A stretch of DNA of 64,000 bases from Kiloniella sp. EL199 (GTDB taxonomy: Bacteria > Pseudomonadota > Alphaproteobacteria > Kiloniellales > Kiloniellaceae), in the NCBI RefSeq assembly GCF_900313065.1, contig NZ_OMPU01000011.1, forward strand, positions 220,299-284,298. The letters are read 5' to 3'. This document shows positions 45,499 through 55,019 of this stretch, one piece after another. Under the pieces are notes generated by a model, which did not search any database, had not been told where the DNA came from, and was given only the letters and a program-made list of their open reading frames with translations. The stretch's first letter is position 1, and the number at the start of each line of letters is the position of its first letter. Made by a program: the position numbers and the translations under genes.

Positions 45499-45535
45499 AA
45501 TAACGCCACACATCAATTATGACATATGGCGTTAT
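45499..45535 (-). terminator. Intrinsic terminator after psuG
   Basis: An inverted repeat with nine-base arms (ATAACGCCA and TGGCGTTAT, 18-base loop) is followed on the minus strand by a run of seven T, so it can end the psuK-psuG transcript. Confidence 0.8.
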
Positions 45536-45554
45536 CTCAAATTCATTGCATAAA

Positions 45555-46481
45555 TTAGCTTAACGCACTTAAATCCTTGGCAATGTTTGCCGCAAGAACT
45601 GCATTATTTTTTACAAGCGCGATATTGGATTCCAAGCTACGCCCTTTAGTCAACTCAACGATTTTACCAAGAAGATAGGGGGTAATTGCCTTGCCAAAAA
45701 CTCCATCTTGGGTCGCGCTGTTCAATGCCGACGCAATTACACCATCCATTTCAGTTCTATCCATGGCATGGCTTTCAGGAATTGGGTTCGCAATTACAGC
45801 CCCGCCCTGATATCCAAGGTCTTGTTGTACAGCCAGCATACCTGCAACTTCCGTTGCAGATTGAGCCGTCAAAGGGGCATCCAAACCGGAATCGCGACAA
45901 TAAAAAGCGGGAAACCTGTTTGTTTGATAGCCGACAACGGGCACACCTCTGGTTTCCAGAAACTCGAGTGTTTTCGGTAGGTCCAAAATAGATTTCGCAC
46001 CGGCACAAACAACAGCGACAGGTGTCTTTGCCAATTCTTCCAGATCAGCAGAGATATCAAAATCATTCTCTGCACCCCGATGAACACCGCCAATGCCCCC
46101 CGTCGCAAAAACAGAAATTCCAGCCATTGCTGCGCAAATCATTGTTGCCGCAACCGTTGTTGCGCCGTCACCTTTTTGCGCAACTATCAATGGTAAATCC
46201 CGGCGGGATAGCTTTGCAACATTATCGGCCTTACCCAGTTTTTCCAATGCAGCTTCGTCCAGACCGATACGGATAACACCATCGAGCACAGCAATTGTTG
46301 CTGGAACTGCGCCCTGCTGGCGAATCAGATCTTCGACCTCACGTGCCGTTTCCACATTCTTTGGATAGGGCATCCCATGCGCAATAATAGTTGACTCCAA
46401 AGCAACGACAGCTTTTCCCTCGGCAAGAGCCTTCGCAACTTCAGGAGCAATATTCAGGTGTTTTTCCAATTTCGGATTCAT
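45555..46481 (-). CDS. psuG: Pseudouridine-5'-phosphate glycosidase
   Basis: Splits pseudouridine 5'-phosphate into uracil and ribose 5-phosphate, the second step of pseudouridine salvage. The 308-residue protein matches the family from ALESTIIAHGMPYPKN through the active-site segments RRDLPLIVAQKGDGATTVAAT, FATGGIGGVHRGAE and VVCAGAKSILDL to ANPIPESHAMD. It begins 29 bases after psuK and ends at a terminator. Confidence 0.97.
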   Translation of the reverse strand: MNPKLEKHLNIAPEVAKALAEGKAVVALESTIIAHGMPYPKNVETAREVEDLIRQQGAVPATIAVLDGVIRIGLDEAALEKLGKADNVAKLSRRDLPLIVAQKGDGATTVAATMICAAMAGISVFATGGIGGVHRGAENDFDISADLEELAKTPVAVVCAGAKSILDLPKTLEFLETRGVPVVGYQTNRFPAFYCRDSGLDAPLTAQSATEVAGMLAVQQDLGYQGGAVIANPIPESHAMDRTEMDGVIASALNSATQDGVFGKAITPYLLGKIVELTKGRSLESNIALVKNNAVLAANIAKDLSALS

Positions 46482-46510
46482 ACTTTTACCAATAGTCTAT
46501 TTTTAAGAGT

Positions 46511-47440
46511 TCAAGAGCCAATAGCGCCCAGAGAAAGATCTCGCAAGTTCTCAGATGTCGCGCCCTGATCTTTTACGGTAATACTTGCTGCATTAATGCC
46601 CCGCTTCAGAGCAACATCCAGCTTATATCCTTCGGCTATGCCGCTAAGAGTACCCGCAATCAACGAATCTCCGGCACCTGTTACATCAGTAATTTCAACC
46701 TCGATCGCAGGGAAGTGCCTGAAACTATCACCTTGGAAAATATAGGCACCTTTGATACCCGCAGAAATTACAACTGATTTTGCCCCCTTTAACGTAAGCG
46801 CAGAACCAGCTTTGACGATGTCCTCTTCTGATACGACTGTCAGCCCAACCAGCTCACTTGCCTCATCCACATTACAGAACAGAATATCAAGATATTTCAG
46901 AATAGAGTTAAGCTTTGTCGCTTTTGCAACAGAAACGGCATCCGCTGCGAGAAACTGTTCAGAGCCATATCCCTTTGATAAGGCCTCTAACACCGAAACG
47001 GGCATGTTTGTATCGATAAACCAGATCGGATAAGAAGCCAAACGATCCTGCAGTCCGGTAAACATCGCTGGATTAACATGATCATAGATTTCCATATCAG
47101 CCAAACCAAAAGCCAACTCACCACCGGGTTGAAGAACAGCCGTATATGTTGCTGTCGAAAAGGCCTCTGATCTGGGCAAAGCGACAACATCGAGTCCTTG
47201 GGCAATGAACTGCTGCTCCAAGGCATCGCCAGCTACATCCTGTCCCCAATAACTCAATAATCCGGCCTCGACACCGAGTCTGTTGAGATTCATTGCCACA
47301 TTATGGGCAACCCCGCCGGGGTAACGTGAAACCGTGACCGGGTTCGATGTCCCTTGTCGAATCTCTGTGTGGCATTCAGAGCGCACATCCCAATGGGCTG
47401 CACCAATGCAAAGCACCGACTTAGTTTTCTTTTCCAACAA
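46511..47440 (-). CDS. psuK: Pseudouridine kinase (PfkB family)
   Basis: The 309-residue carbohydrate kinase phosphorylates pseudouridine at the 5' position. It shows VLCIGAAHWDVRSE, PGGVAHNVAMNLNRLG and the PfkB signature VTDVTGAGDSLIAG with the catalytic Asp. Pairing with psuG settles the substrate. There is no ATG near the conserved start, so translation begins at TTG or at a GTG nine codons later; this is unusual but supported by the family alignment. Confidence 0.94.
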   Translation of the reverse strand: MLEKKTKSVLCIGAAHWDVRSECHTEIRQGTSNPVTVSRYPGGVAHNVAMNLNRLGVEAGLLSYWGQDVAGDALEQQFIAQGLDVVALPRSEAFSTATYTAVLQPGGELAFGLADMEIYDHVNPAMFTGLQDRLASYPIWFIDTNMPVSVLEALSKGYGSEQFLAADAVSVAKATKLNSILKYLDILFCNVDEASELVGLTVVSEEDIVKAGSALTLKGAKSVVISAGIKGAYIFQGDSFRHFPAIEVEITDVTGAGDSLIAGTLSGIAEGYKLDVALKRGINAASITVKDQGATSENLRDLSLGAIGS

Positions 47441-47597
47441 ATTAACTCGCGAAACAGGCTAAAGAACAGTTACGGCAAACGTTTTACACAGAAACATCCT
47501 CATAAGACCAGAAGACCTTCGTACATTTGATCAATATCAATGTTTCTTACTCAATATTATCTAAACTCACACGTGAAAATGATTTTTGGCTGATTGA

Positions 47598-48155
47598 ATG
47601 ATCTTGTCTTTGTCATTTTCAATACCGGTTCAGTACTGGCGACGACAAAATTTAAGTAAAGAGCATCGCGTGAAAAAAAACGTAAAAAGAGCGACATCAA
47701 AAAAGAGCGGCTTCTCACCCCGCTTTTTCTCTCGTCGCACATTTTTTGCGTTCGCAGCAATTATATCTCTATGCTTACAAATCCTTGTTCCGCTGGAACA
47801 GAGTTGGGCAAACCCGCCACAAAATCCGGATATCAACTCAGAAGATGTTTTTGTTATCTGTACACCAAGCGGGCTCAGAGTTCTTTCATTAAACTCTGGG
47901 GATGATGGCCAACCAATAGAAAGTACGCTGGACCTTTCCTGTCCTGCTTGCTCATTGGCTTCGGTAACCCTTGCTCCTCTACCCGTCAATGATCCCGTTC
48001 TATACCAAACAAACTTTGCTATAACGGATAATTGGATTGAGCTATCAGAAATATCCCATGATCGACCAGCGCCGCTACCTCCTGCCAGAGCGCCACCTCT
48101 CATGGTACAACCTAAAAAACATACTGAAGTCCTAATAAGACCTAAGACTGTGTAG
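47598..48155 (+). CDS. DUF2946-like exported protein
   Basis: The protein has a basic start, a membrane/signal helix (FFAFAAIISLCLQILVPL) and a mature part with FVICTPSGLRVLSL, CPACSLA and an Arg-Ala-Pro-Pro end, as in DUF2946 proteins. The CPxC motif and Cys of VICTP could bind metal; related genes often lie near copper or TonB functions, though none is here. The start may be the GTG at 47670, preceded by AAAGAG, rather than the first ATG. It is divergent from psuK. Confidence 0.7.
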   Translation: MILSLSFSIPVQYWRRQNLSKEHRVKKNVKRATSKKSGFSPRFFSRRTFFAFAAIISLCLQILVPLEQSWANPPQNPDINSEDVFVICTPSGLRVLSLNSGDDGQPIESTLDLSCPACSLASVTLAPLPVNDPVLYQTNFAITDNWIELSEISHDRPAPLPPARAPPLMVQPKKHTEVLIRPKTV

Positions 48156-48186
48156 ACACATCGTTTCACAGTCTTTGGTTTTTTGA
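48144..48186 (+). terminator. Intrinsic terminator overlapping the DUF2946-like stop codon
   Basis: Arms AAGACTGTG (48144-48152) and CACAGTCTT (48167-48175) are followed by a T-rich run, and the TAG stop is at 48153-48155 in the loop. Confidence 0.8.
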
Positions 48187-48343
48187 ATTTCTGTGACCAC
48201 ACTTCTTATCAACATAATACGAGTTCAGTGATCTTAATAAATACCGAATAGTTTGCCATTCTCTGTTCCAAATACAAGATAGGAAGAAACAGCTTATTAC
48301 TCACCCAAAAGTCGACTTTGGCCTAGCATAAACATAAGGCTAC

Positions 48344-49270
48344 TTAACCATAAGCCTGGCTCATAATCGACCAATATAGCTCACGACAGCCGGGATAAAC
48401 AGACTGTCCGAGAGATGAATAACTCTTTTGCCTCATTGTTGAAGGGCGGACCATTGATGGCGGATTTGCAATCAGATCAAATCCCAGATCTGGTAAAAGA
48501 TTGTGTAATTCGGCTTGCTTTTCAGGAACATCAATACGCAGTTCTTTGGTTGAACGCTCTGCTACATATCTTATCATTGCCAATGCTGTATCTCTATCCG
48601 GTGCAACCATTGGTCCCACGTGATGTTGTTCGCGTTGGGGGCTGGCAAGAGTAAACCCGATAATCTCACCATCTTTATTCTCAGCAACAACTGCGTGATC
48701 AGCCTGAAGAAATCTCTGCTCCAAGAGTTCGTGCCTGCTTGCTCCCAAGGCCTTTGTATCCAAACGGACGACACTCTCCATATCATTTCTCTGCATTTCC
48801 CTAAGCATCACATGGTCGAGACGAGGCCCCGTGCTTTTACTTAAAAATACCTCCGGAGAGCCGAAAAATTTCCTGATACGTCCGGCGACCTGGTATCCAC
48901 AACGACGATAGAGTGGCTCACCTTCTTCTGTGGCAATCAAACATAATGTCCGTCCCTGTGTGACATCATGACCATGTAGTGCGTCCATCACAGCGCGGCC
49001 ATATCCTCGCCGCTGATATTCGGGACTCACCATGATCATCCCGATTGATGCCAAGCCTGTTCCATAGGGGAAAAGAGCACCGGTCGCGATTACATCATCA
49101 TTAGCATCACGAACACCTAGAAAAATGCCAACCTGCAGCATAATCTCAAGATCTTTAGCAACATGCGTCCAACCAAGGTTTTCAATCAGATTATAAATTG
49201 CAGGCACATCATCAGGTGTTAAACTTTCAAAAGAAGATGCTTCAGGCCTATCCGTTAACATCGACAACAA
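48344..49270 (-). CDS. Two-domain GNAT acetyltransferase
   Basis: The 308-residue protein carries an intact GNAT fold in the first half (about 15-145), with MVSPEYQRRGYGRAVMDALH forming the acetyl-CoA loop and GEPLYRRCGYQVAGRIRKFF after it, and a second, degenerate GNAT-like half (about 160-300) with VVAENKDGEIIGFTLA. Such tandem GNAT proteins often act on small molecules or proteins. It overlaps the end of acuI by 23 bases and is probably coexpressed. The substrate is unknown. Confidence 0.88.
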   Translation of the reverse strand: MLSMLTDRPEASSFESLTPDDVPAIYNLIENLGWTHVAKDLEIMLQVGIFLGVRDANDDVIATGALFPYGTGLASIGMIMVSPEYQRRGYGRAVMDALHGHDVTQGRTLCLIATEEGEPLYRRCGYQVAGRIRKFFGSPEVFLSKSTGPRLDHVMLREMQRNDMESVVRLDTKALGASRHELLEQRFLQADHAVVAENKDGEIIGFTLASPQREQHHVGPMVAPDRDTALAMIRYVAERSTKELRIDVPEKQAELHNLLPDLGFDLIANPPSMVRPSTMRQKSYSSLGQSVYPGCRELYWSIMSQAYG

Positions 49271-50240
49271 TACGCCCCTGAACTGCCCCCTTCAAGATGG
49301 CAGATCCCAAATCTGGTAAATCATTCAGTGTTGCATGTTGCACCATTTTTTCAAGCTTCTCTAGCGGCAGATCTGAAACAACACGTTGCCAGGCTCTTTG
49401 ACGATTTTCGAAGGGCTGCATAACTGAATCAATACCTAGAAGATTCACCCCGCGAAGCAGAAAAGGAATAACCGTCGCAGGTAACGCCGCACCGCCAGCA
49501 AGGCCAACAGCAGAAACAGACGCACCATATTTCATCTGCCCCAGGACACGTGCCAACATAGCTCCGCCAACTGCATCCACACACCCTGCCCATGTTTCAC
49601 TTTCAAGCGGACGCTTCACTGTTTCGTTCAATTCTTCCCGGGCAACAATACGGCTTGCACCAAGTTCTTTAAGATATTCTGCGGTATCAAGGCGTCCGGT
49701 AACTCCGGCAACACTGTAACCAAGCTTTGCAAGAATAGACGTTGCCACGGAACCAACCCCGCCTGCAGCCCCTGTAACGAGAACATCACCCTGATCAGGC
49801 TTCATACCATGGCCCTCAAGCGCCATAACGGCCAACATCGCAGTAAATCCAGCTGTTCCCACTGCCATCGCCTGTTTCGTGCTCAACCCGTCAGGCAAAG
49901 GCACCAGCCAGTCGGCCTTCACACGTGCTTTTTGCGCATAACCACCCCACCAGGCCTCACCAACACGCCACCCGGTCAATACCACTTTGTCACCAACCTC
50001 ATAGCAATCATCATCAGACTCTTCGACTGTTCCGGCAAAATCTATTCCCGGAACATGGGGATAGTTACGCACCAAACCACCATTCCCCGTTATACAAAGA
50101 CCGTCTTTGTAATTCACAGTAGAATATTCCACCGCCACAGTCACATTGCCATCAACGGGAAGACGGCTATTTTCCAGTTCTTTAACCTCGGAACTCACTA
50201 CACCTTCTTCGGACTTATCAACAACCAGAGCTTTAAACAT
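49248..50240 (-). CDS. acuI: NADPH-dependent acrylyl-CoA reductase (AcuI/YhdH family)
   Basis: The 330-residue zinc-free medium-chain dehydrogenase reduces acrylyl-CoA to propionyl-CoA, detoxifying acrylate from dimethylsulfoniopropionate or related compounds. Family landmarks are VNYKDGLCITGNGG, the NADPH fold TGAAGGVGSVATSILAKLG and VDAVGG. The ATG at 50240 follows AGGA at seven bases; a GTG two codons earlier is possible. AcuI is common in marine alphaproteobacteria. No DMSP lyase gene is in the window. Confidence 0.92.
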   Translation of the reverse strand: MFKALVVDKSEEGVVSSEVKELENSRLPVDGNVTVAVEYSTVNYKDGLCITGNGGLVRNYPHVPGIDFAGTVEESDDDCYEVGDKVVLTGWRVGEAWWGGYAQKARVKADWLVPLPDGLSTKQAMAVGTAGFTAMLAVMALEGHGMKPDQGDVLVTGAAGGVGSVATSILAKLGYSVAGVTGRLDTAEYLKELGASRIVAREELNETVKRPLESETWAGCVDAVGGAMLARVLGQMKYGASVSAVGLAGGAALPATVIPFLLRGVNLLGIDSVMQPFENRQRAWQRVVSDLPLEKLEKMVQHATLNDLPDLGSAILKGAVQGRIVVDVNG

Positions 50241-50574
50241 AATCACTTCCTAACAATTTAGCATGGCGGCATTAAAAGTTGTCTTATTATGTAAATAACG
50301 ACAAGCTACATTAGATAAGATCAGTGAGATACCAAAAAAGTACTTCGCTCTACCATCAACCAAAAAAAGAAACTTACAAAAATCATGCTGGAAAATAAGG
50401 TCCCCTATCCCAAGGAGAAAGGAAGTAATCGTTCTTTCGCGTACCATGTGCTTTGTACTTTGTCGAAACAGTAGCGGCTCAAGACAAAAAATGAGTTCCT
50501 GTAAAGCAGTTATATCAATCAAACAATTAGAAGTGTCATATTTAAAATTAACATTCAGATGAGAAGAGTAAGAA
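50241..50574. other. Divergent region between acuI and the dCache protein gene
   Basis: About 334 AT-rich bases. A 90-codon minus-strand frame here has no ribosome site or family resemblance and I do not support it. The region must contain the acuI promoter and that of the secreted dCache gene. Confidence 0.55.
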
Positions 50575-51366
50575 ATGATTTGCCTGATTAAATTGAAAAC
50601 ATCATTTTCGATATGCTTTATTATCCTTGTTTCTACATTTTTATTTCATTTCAATGCCACAGCCGACAATACTGCCCTCAAAACAGTGCCTTTAGAAGTC
50701 AAAGAAGCAGGATATTCAAAGAGTTCAAAAGTTTCAGAATGGATAGGAAAACATCAATTTTTGATAGAAAGTTTTGGGCAAGCCATAAGTTCTGGCTCCA
50801 AGCCACAAAGGGTGAAATCCTATTTAAACAATACTGTGTGGGACGATGACTACCTATACAGCTATTTTGGTAGCGAAGATGGCATAATAACAATACTTCC
50901 CGATTTCGAATATCCCGAAGGATACGATCCCCGCAACAGGCCATGGTATACAAGAACAAAAAAAGCAAAGGTGACAACATTATCAGACCCTTACCATAAC
51001 GCCGCTACAGACGGGTTCATATTAACGATCACCACCCCTGTCTTCAACGGCACAAATCTTCTCGGTATCTTTGGCAGTGATATAAATGCTCAGGCTCTTG
51101 TAAAGCTATTAAAAACCGAAATAAAAAAAGGAGTTAGTCAATTTTTCTTAATTAATCGACAGGGAAAAATTTTACTCCACACCAGTACAGTACAATCACT
51201 ACATTCTCTCAAGCATGCCTTAAGCACAGAACATGTAGAAATAAAAGAAAATCATGCCGTCACTTTAGGAGATCAAAAAGGAACGATACTAACCTTCTAT
51301 AAAATCAATGGTATTCCCGCTTCTGATTGGTATATTTGTGCTGCCTTCAGCAAAAAAAATAAATAA
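50575..51366 (+). CDS. Stand-alone secreted dCache sensor domain
   Basis: The 263-residue protein consists of a signal or anchor helix (about 8-28) and one double-Cache domain, ending at DWYICAAFSKKNK exactly where a receptor's second membrane helix would begin. It has no signalling domain. It aligns by eye with the periplasmic part of the next gene's chemoreceptor: YLYSYFGSEDGIITILPD with [25 protein letters not shown] with YDPRKRPWY, and DINAQAL with DIEITVL. The YDPRxRPWY and later Asp residues fit the amino-acid-binding dCache signature. GAAGAG precedes the ATG. It probably arose by duplication; a solute-binding or decoy role is inferred. Confidence 0.8.
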   Translation: MICLIKLKTSFSICFIILVSTFLFHFNATADNTALKTVPLEVKEAGYSKSSKVSEWIGKHQFLIESFGQAISSGSKPQRVKSYLNNTVWDDDYLYSYFGSEDGIITILPDFEYPEGYDPRNRPWYTRTKKAKVTTLSDPYHNAATDGFILTITTPVFNGTNLLGIFGSDINAQALVKLLKTEIKKGVSQFFLINRQGKILLHTSTVQSLHSLKHALSTEHVEIKENHAVTLGDQKGTILTFYKINGIPASDWYICAAFSKKNK

Positions 51367-51542
51367 AATTACTCTACATATCGTCATCATTACAATCAGT
51401 TAAAGTATTCTAAAAAGTAAAGAGGATTTTTTTCCTTTCACAACGACAGAATATTATCACTTTTTTTATATATTCAAGGAATAATAGCTCTGAGACATTG
51501 AACAAAGATCAATAAATTATTGATCACCTGGAGATTAGAACT

Positions 51543-53486
51543 ATGTCCTTTAATATCGGAAGCAGAATTCTAGCGGCGGCAGCCCTGATTGTTGTCGTTA
51601 CGTTTTCTGCTTTTATTTTGTATTTTGATATTCACCAAAACGATGAAATTCGAACGTCGTTAAAATCCAACGTGAATGAAACTGGTGCCTTAGCTACGGC
51701 AGGGATTTCAAACTGGATCAGTGGTCGGCAAGTCCTTATTGAGAATGTGGGACAAAACATCCTTTCAAATCCAGCACCTGAAAATATAAACACTTTCGTT
51801 GATCGAAAGGTATTGAACGATACCTTCATGTTTACTTATTTTGGCAGTAAAGACGGGGTCATGACCATGTTTCCCGATGATGAGCTGCCGAGTGATTATG
51901 ATCCCCGCAAACGCCCTTGGTACACGGATGCGGTAAGTGCAAAATCCAGTACTCTAACCGAACCTTACGAAGATGCGTCAACAGGCAACCTGATTGTGAC
52001 GGTTACAACCCCGGTCATTGATGGAAATAACGTACTCGGTGTTGCCGGGGGTGATATTGAAATCACAGTACTTGGTGACCTGGTGCGTTCTGTTGACCTC
52101 GGCGGTATAGGCTATGCATTTTTGGTCAATGATCAGGGGACAATTTTAATTCATCCAGACAAAGAATGGACCCTGAAACCAATTGCAGAAGCCTTCCCTG
52201 AAGACACACCAACGGTGAGCACAGAAACAACTGATTTTACGACAGGCAATAGCGAAACCATGTTTGCCTTCTTCAAAGTTGATGGTCTTCCCACTGTAAA
52301 CTGGTATCTCGGTCTTGCGATTAATAGAGATGCTGCCTTCCAGGAATTAACCAACTTTCGCATCACCTCTATCATTACCGCGGTTGTCGCAGTCCTGTCG
52401 ATTATGGGATTGCTCGGTATTCTTGTGCGTCTTTGGGTTTCCAAACCTGTACTTGGCATGACAGATGCCATGACAAATCTTGCCAGTGGTAATCTGGAAG
52501 TGGAAATTCCCGGTAGCGACAAGAATGACGAAATCGGATCCATGGCCGCAGCTGTCGATGTATTCAAAACCAACGCCATCGAAATGAGACGACTGGCAAA
52601 AGAAAACGAAGAAGCGACAGAAAGACACGCGCGTGACCGCCGAGAAACGCTGAATAAAATGGCAGATTCATTTGAACAGTCTGTCCTGTCCATTGTTGAA
52701 GCCGTTGTGCAGGCATCCAGTAATACTCAGGATGTTGCCAGCCAACTAACAGCGAGTGCGGAAGAATCAAACGCCCGGACAATGGCTGTTTCAAATGCTG
52801 CAACTGAAACCAGTCAGAACGTACAAACTGTAGCTGCAGCAACAGAAGAACTTTCTGCGGCTATTCGCGAGATTGGTGTACAGGTTACTCAATCTATACA
52901 GGTTGCTTCCGAAGCTGTCGCCGGGGTCAACCGCACCAGCGAAACAGTCACAGCTCTGGCCGATGCCGCACAGCGTATTGGTGAGGTTGTCAGCCTTATT
53001 CAGGATGTCGCAGGCCAAACCAACCTACTGGCTCTCAATGCAACCATCGAAGCCGCACGGGCCGGAGATGCCGGCAAAGGTTTTGCAGTCGTTGCTTCTG
53101 AAGTAAAGACGCTTGCAAATCAAACAGACTCGGCGACAGGAGATATCCAGACGCAGGTCGACGGTATTCAAGGCGCGAGTGGTCAATCTGTACAGGAAAT
53201 CACCAATATCAGCACCACAATTGAGCGAATGAACGAATTTGCCAACGCAATCGCAGCCGCTATTGAAGAACAGGGTGCCGCAACACAGGAGATTTCGAAC
53301 TCTGTTCAAAAAGCCGCCGCTGGTACACAAGAGGTTTCTTCAAATGTTGAGGTTGTTACAAGCGCATCAACACAGGTTAGCAAAGAAGCGCAACACTTGC
53401 TCGAATCATCAAGCGAAATGCAGTCGATGGCTGAAAACCTTCGAACCGAAGTACAAGGCTTTCTGTCCACAGTGCGGGAGAGTTAA
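51543..53486 (+). CDS. Methyl-accepting chemotaxis protein with dCache domain
   Basis: The 647-residue membrane chemoreceptor has an N-terminal helix (about 8-28), a periplasmic dCache domain (about 35-270, with [13 protein letters not shown] and [15 protein letters not shown]), a second helix (about 275-297), HAMP (about 298-350) and a signalling domain with the canonical tip [20 protein letters not shown]. No docking pentapeptide is present at the end. GGAG lies before the ATG. It follows the stand-alone dCache gene by 176 bases. The Cache residues suggest an amino acid or amine attractant. Confidence 0.96.
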   Translation: MSFNIGSRILAAAALIVVVTFSAFILYFDIHQNDEIRTSLKSNVNETGALATAGISNWISGRQVLIENVGQNILSNPAPENINTFVDRKVLNDTFMFTYFGSKDGVMTMFPDDELPSDYDPRKRPWYTDAVSAKSSTLTEPYEDASTGNLIVTVTTPVIDGNNVLGVAGGDIEITVLGDLVRSVDLGGIGYAFLVNDQGTILIHPDKEWTLKPIAEAFPEDTPTVSTETTDFTTGNSETMFAFFKVDGLPTVNWYLGLAINRDAAFQELTNFRITSIITAVVAVLSIMGLLGILVRLWVSKPVLGMTDAMTNLASGNLEVEIPGSDKNDEIGSMAAAVDVFKTNAIEMRRLAKENEEATERHARDRRETLNKMADSFEQSVLSIVEAVVQASSNTQDVASQLTASAEESNARTMAVSNAATETSQNVQTVAAATEELSAAIREIGVQVTQSIQVASEAVAGVNRTSETVTALADAAQRIGEVVSLIQDVAGQTNLLALNATIEAARAGDAGKGFAVVASEVKTLANQTDSATGDIQTQVDGIQGASGQSVQEITNISTTIERMNEFANAIAAAIEEQGAATQEISNSVQKAAAGTQEVSSNVEVVTSASTQVSKEAQHLLESSSEMQSMAENLRTEVQGFLSTVRES

Positions 53487-53515
53487 TTACATTCAGACAA
53501 AACTTCCGATCATGC

Positions 53516-53545
53516 AGGCCCCGTCCCAAAAACGGGGCTTGTTTT
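53516..53545 (+). terminator. Intrinsic terminator after the chemoreceptor gene
   Basis: GCCCCGT pairs with ACGGGGC across a seven-base loop and is followed by TTGTTTTG. Confidence 0.85.
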
Positions 53546-53610
53546 GTATATACCCTGTTTTACCACCCAAAAAAAGCTTTGGAGCAGAAGCAAATTTTTC
53601 TGAAAAAAAA

Positions 53611-54726
53611 TCAAAGATCAGAGAAAAAACCAAAACTATTCTTACCCTTTTTCTTGATCGTATACATGGATTGATCAGCACAGTTCAAGAGCTGTTCAGC
53701 TGTCGTTCCGTCATCAAGCGAAAAAGCAATTCCAACCGAAGCACCAATTCTTGCTTCTTCGCCATCCAACAAAAAAGGAATGTTCAGTTGTTCAATCAGA
53801 GTTTCGGCAAGTACTCTAACCCCATCCCGGCTTGTCGCCTCTTTTAGCAGAATGATAAATTCGTCGCCCCCAATCCGCGCGGCCATATCCTCCGGTGCCA
53901 AAAGCGCACGAATACGATCAGCCACGCCAACCAAAATGGCGTCCCCGGCTTCATGTCCCAAGGTATCGTTAACTGCTTTAAAACCATCAAGATCAATAAA
54001 AAAGACCGCTGTTTTCTCTCCCTCTGCTCTGTCTTCAGCAAGAAGATCCTTGAGGTATTTCAAACAAAGTCGGCGACTGGGTAACAGTGTCAGAGCATCG
54101 TGATTAGCCAGGAACTTCATCTTCTGTTCTGCCGCCTGCAGATCTTCGGCAAGCCAAACCATTTCCTGAGCCTGAGCAGCCATGCGCTCTTCGCTATCAA
54201 TCAGCTCAGAAACCTGAACTTGCAGACGCTCTTCAGACAGACGTAATGCTTTTTCTGCCTCTATTCTCTTTTCAATATTCAACTGTTGTTCTTCGGCAAT
54301 AATCGCCAGTTCTTCGGCCTGAGCCTCTAGACGTTCCCCAATGTCGCGGAAGTTATGACGTTCGATATCAAAGCGTTCTTCAGCCAGTATCAAGGCATCA
54401 CTGATCTTTTGTTTTACTTCTTTTTCCTGGTGTTTCTCAATCTCAAGGACAGAAGCCAAAGCTCTTGAGAGTAAGTCGTCGACCTCTTTAGCTGAAGGTT
54501 CGGCATCCCACCAGATCACGTCGGAAATTCGGGTTTCATCTGCATCGAAATTTGTGTCAGGATTGTTGCTGGAATGAACTGTGGCAACAAAGCGTGGCGC
54601 AAGCGTACGCAAAACATAGCTTTGATCACCAGTCCCCCGACCCAGAACAAACTCTTCAACTTCAAGCCCTGCCCCGAGTGTCTCTTCGGGGTTACCGAAC
54701 GCCAGCATTACAGAAACTACCCCCAC
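53611..54726 (-). CDS. GGDEF diguanylate cyclase with coiled coil
   Basis: The 371-residue soluble protein has a short N-terminal region (about 1-90) I do not recognise, a coiled coil (about 95-205, Glu/Gln-rich heptads such as SEERLQVQVSELIDSEERM), and a GGDEF domain (about 210-370) with DLDGFKAVNDTLGHEAGD and an intact RIGGDEF active site, so it should make cyclic di-GMP. The start is GTG at 54726 or ATG at 54708. It is convergent with the chemoreceptor and could contribute to adhesin retention if a LapD-type receptor exists. Confidence 0.9.
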   Translation of the reverse strand: MGVVSVMLAFGNPEETLGAGLEVEEFVLGRGTGDQSYVLRTLAPRFVATVHSSNNPDTNFDADETRISDVIWWDAEPSAKEVDDLLSRALASVLEIEKHQEKEVKQKISDALILAEERFDIERHNFRDIGERLEAQAEELAIIAEEQQLNIEKRIEAEKALRLSEERLQVQVSELIDSEERMAAQAQEMVWLAEDLQAAEQKMKFLANHDALTLLPSRRLCLKYLKDLLAEDRAEGEKTAVFFIDLDGFKAVNDTLGHEAGDAILVGVADRIRALLAPEDMAARIGGDEFIILLKEATSRDGVRVLAETLIEQLNIPFLLDGEEARIGASVGIAFSLDDGTTAEQLLNCADQSMYTIKKKGKNSFGFFSDL

Positions 54727-55019
54727 TGCCCTTTTGCACCAATGGATCTGACAGATCTGTTAATCTATGGTGGAGTGTTATTTTTCTTATGGCACCTTCT
54801 ATTAACACATTTTGGTTAAAAAAACATGTCTTTGCTGAAAACGTTACTTTGATGTTCGTGATTAGCATATTCTGAGTAATCGATTTGACTGACTTTTCAC
54901 TGACGAAACTTCTTTTCGTTCAGCAAACTCTTGACCAAAAAGTTTCCTGCGTTAAGTAATGAGCCGTGAAATTAAGGCATAAACGATAACTGCGTAACAA
55001 CAGACAAGCATTACATCAG

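Noticed and set aside
47630..48202. 190-codon minus-strand frame across the DUF2946-like gene
   Set aside because: The plus-strand frame has a signal helix, CPxC motif and terminator; the reverse does not look like a protein family.
50250..50522. 90-codon minus-strand frame upstream of acuI
   Set aside because: No ribosome site, no recognisable family, AT-rich promoter region.
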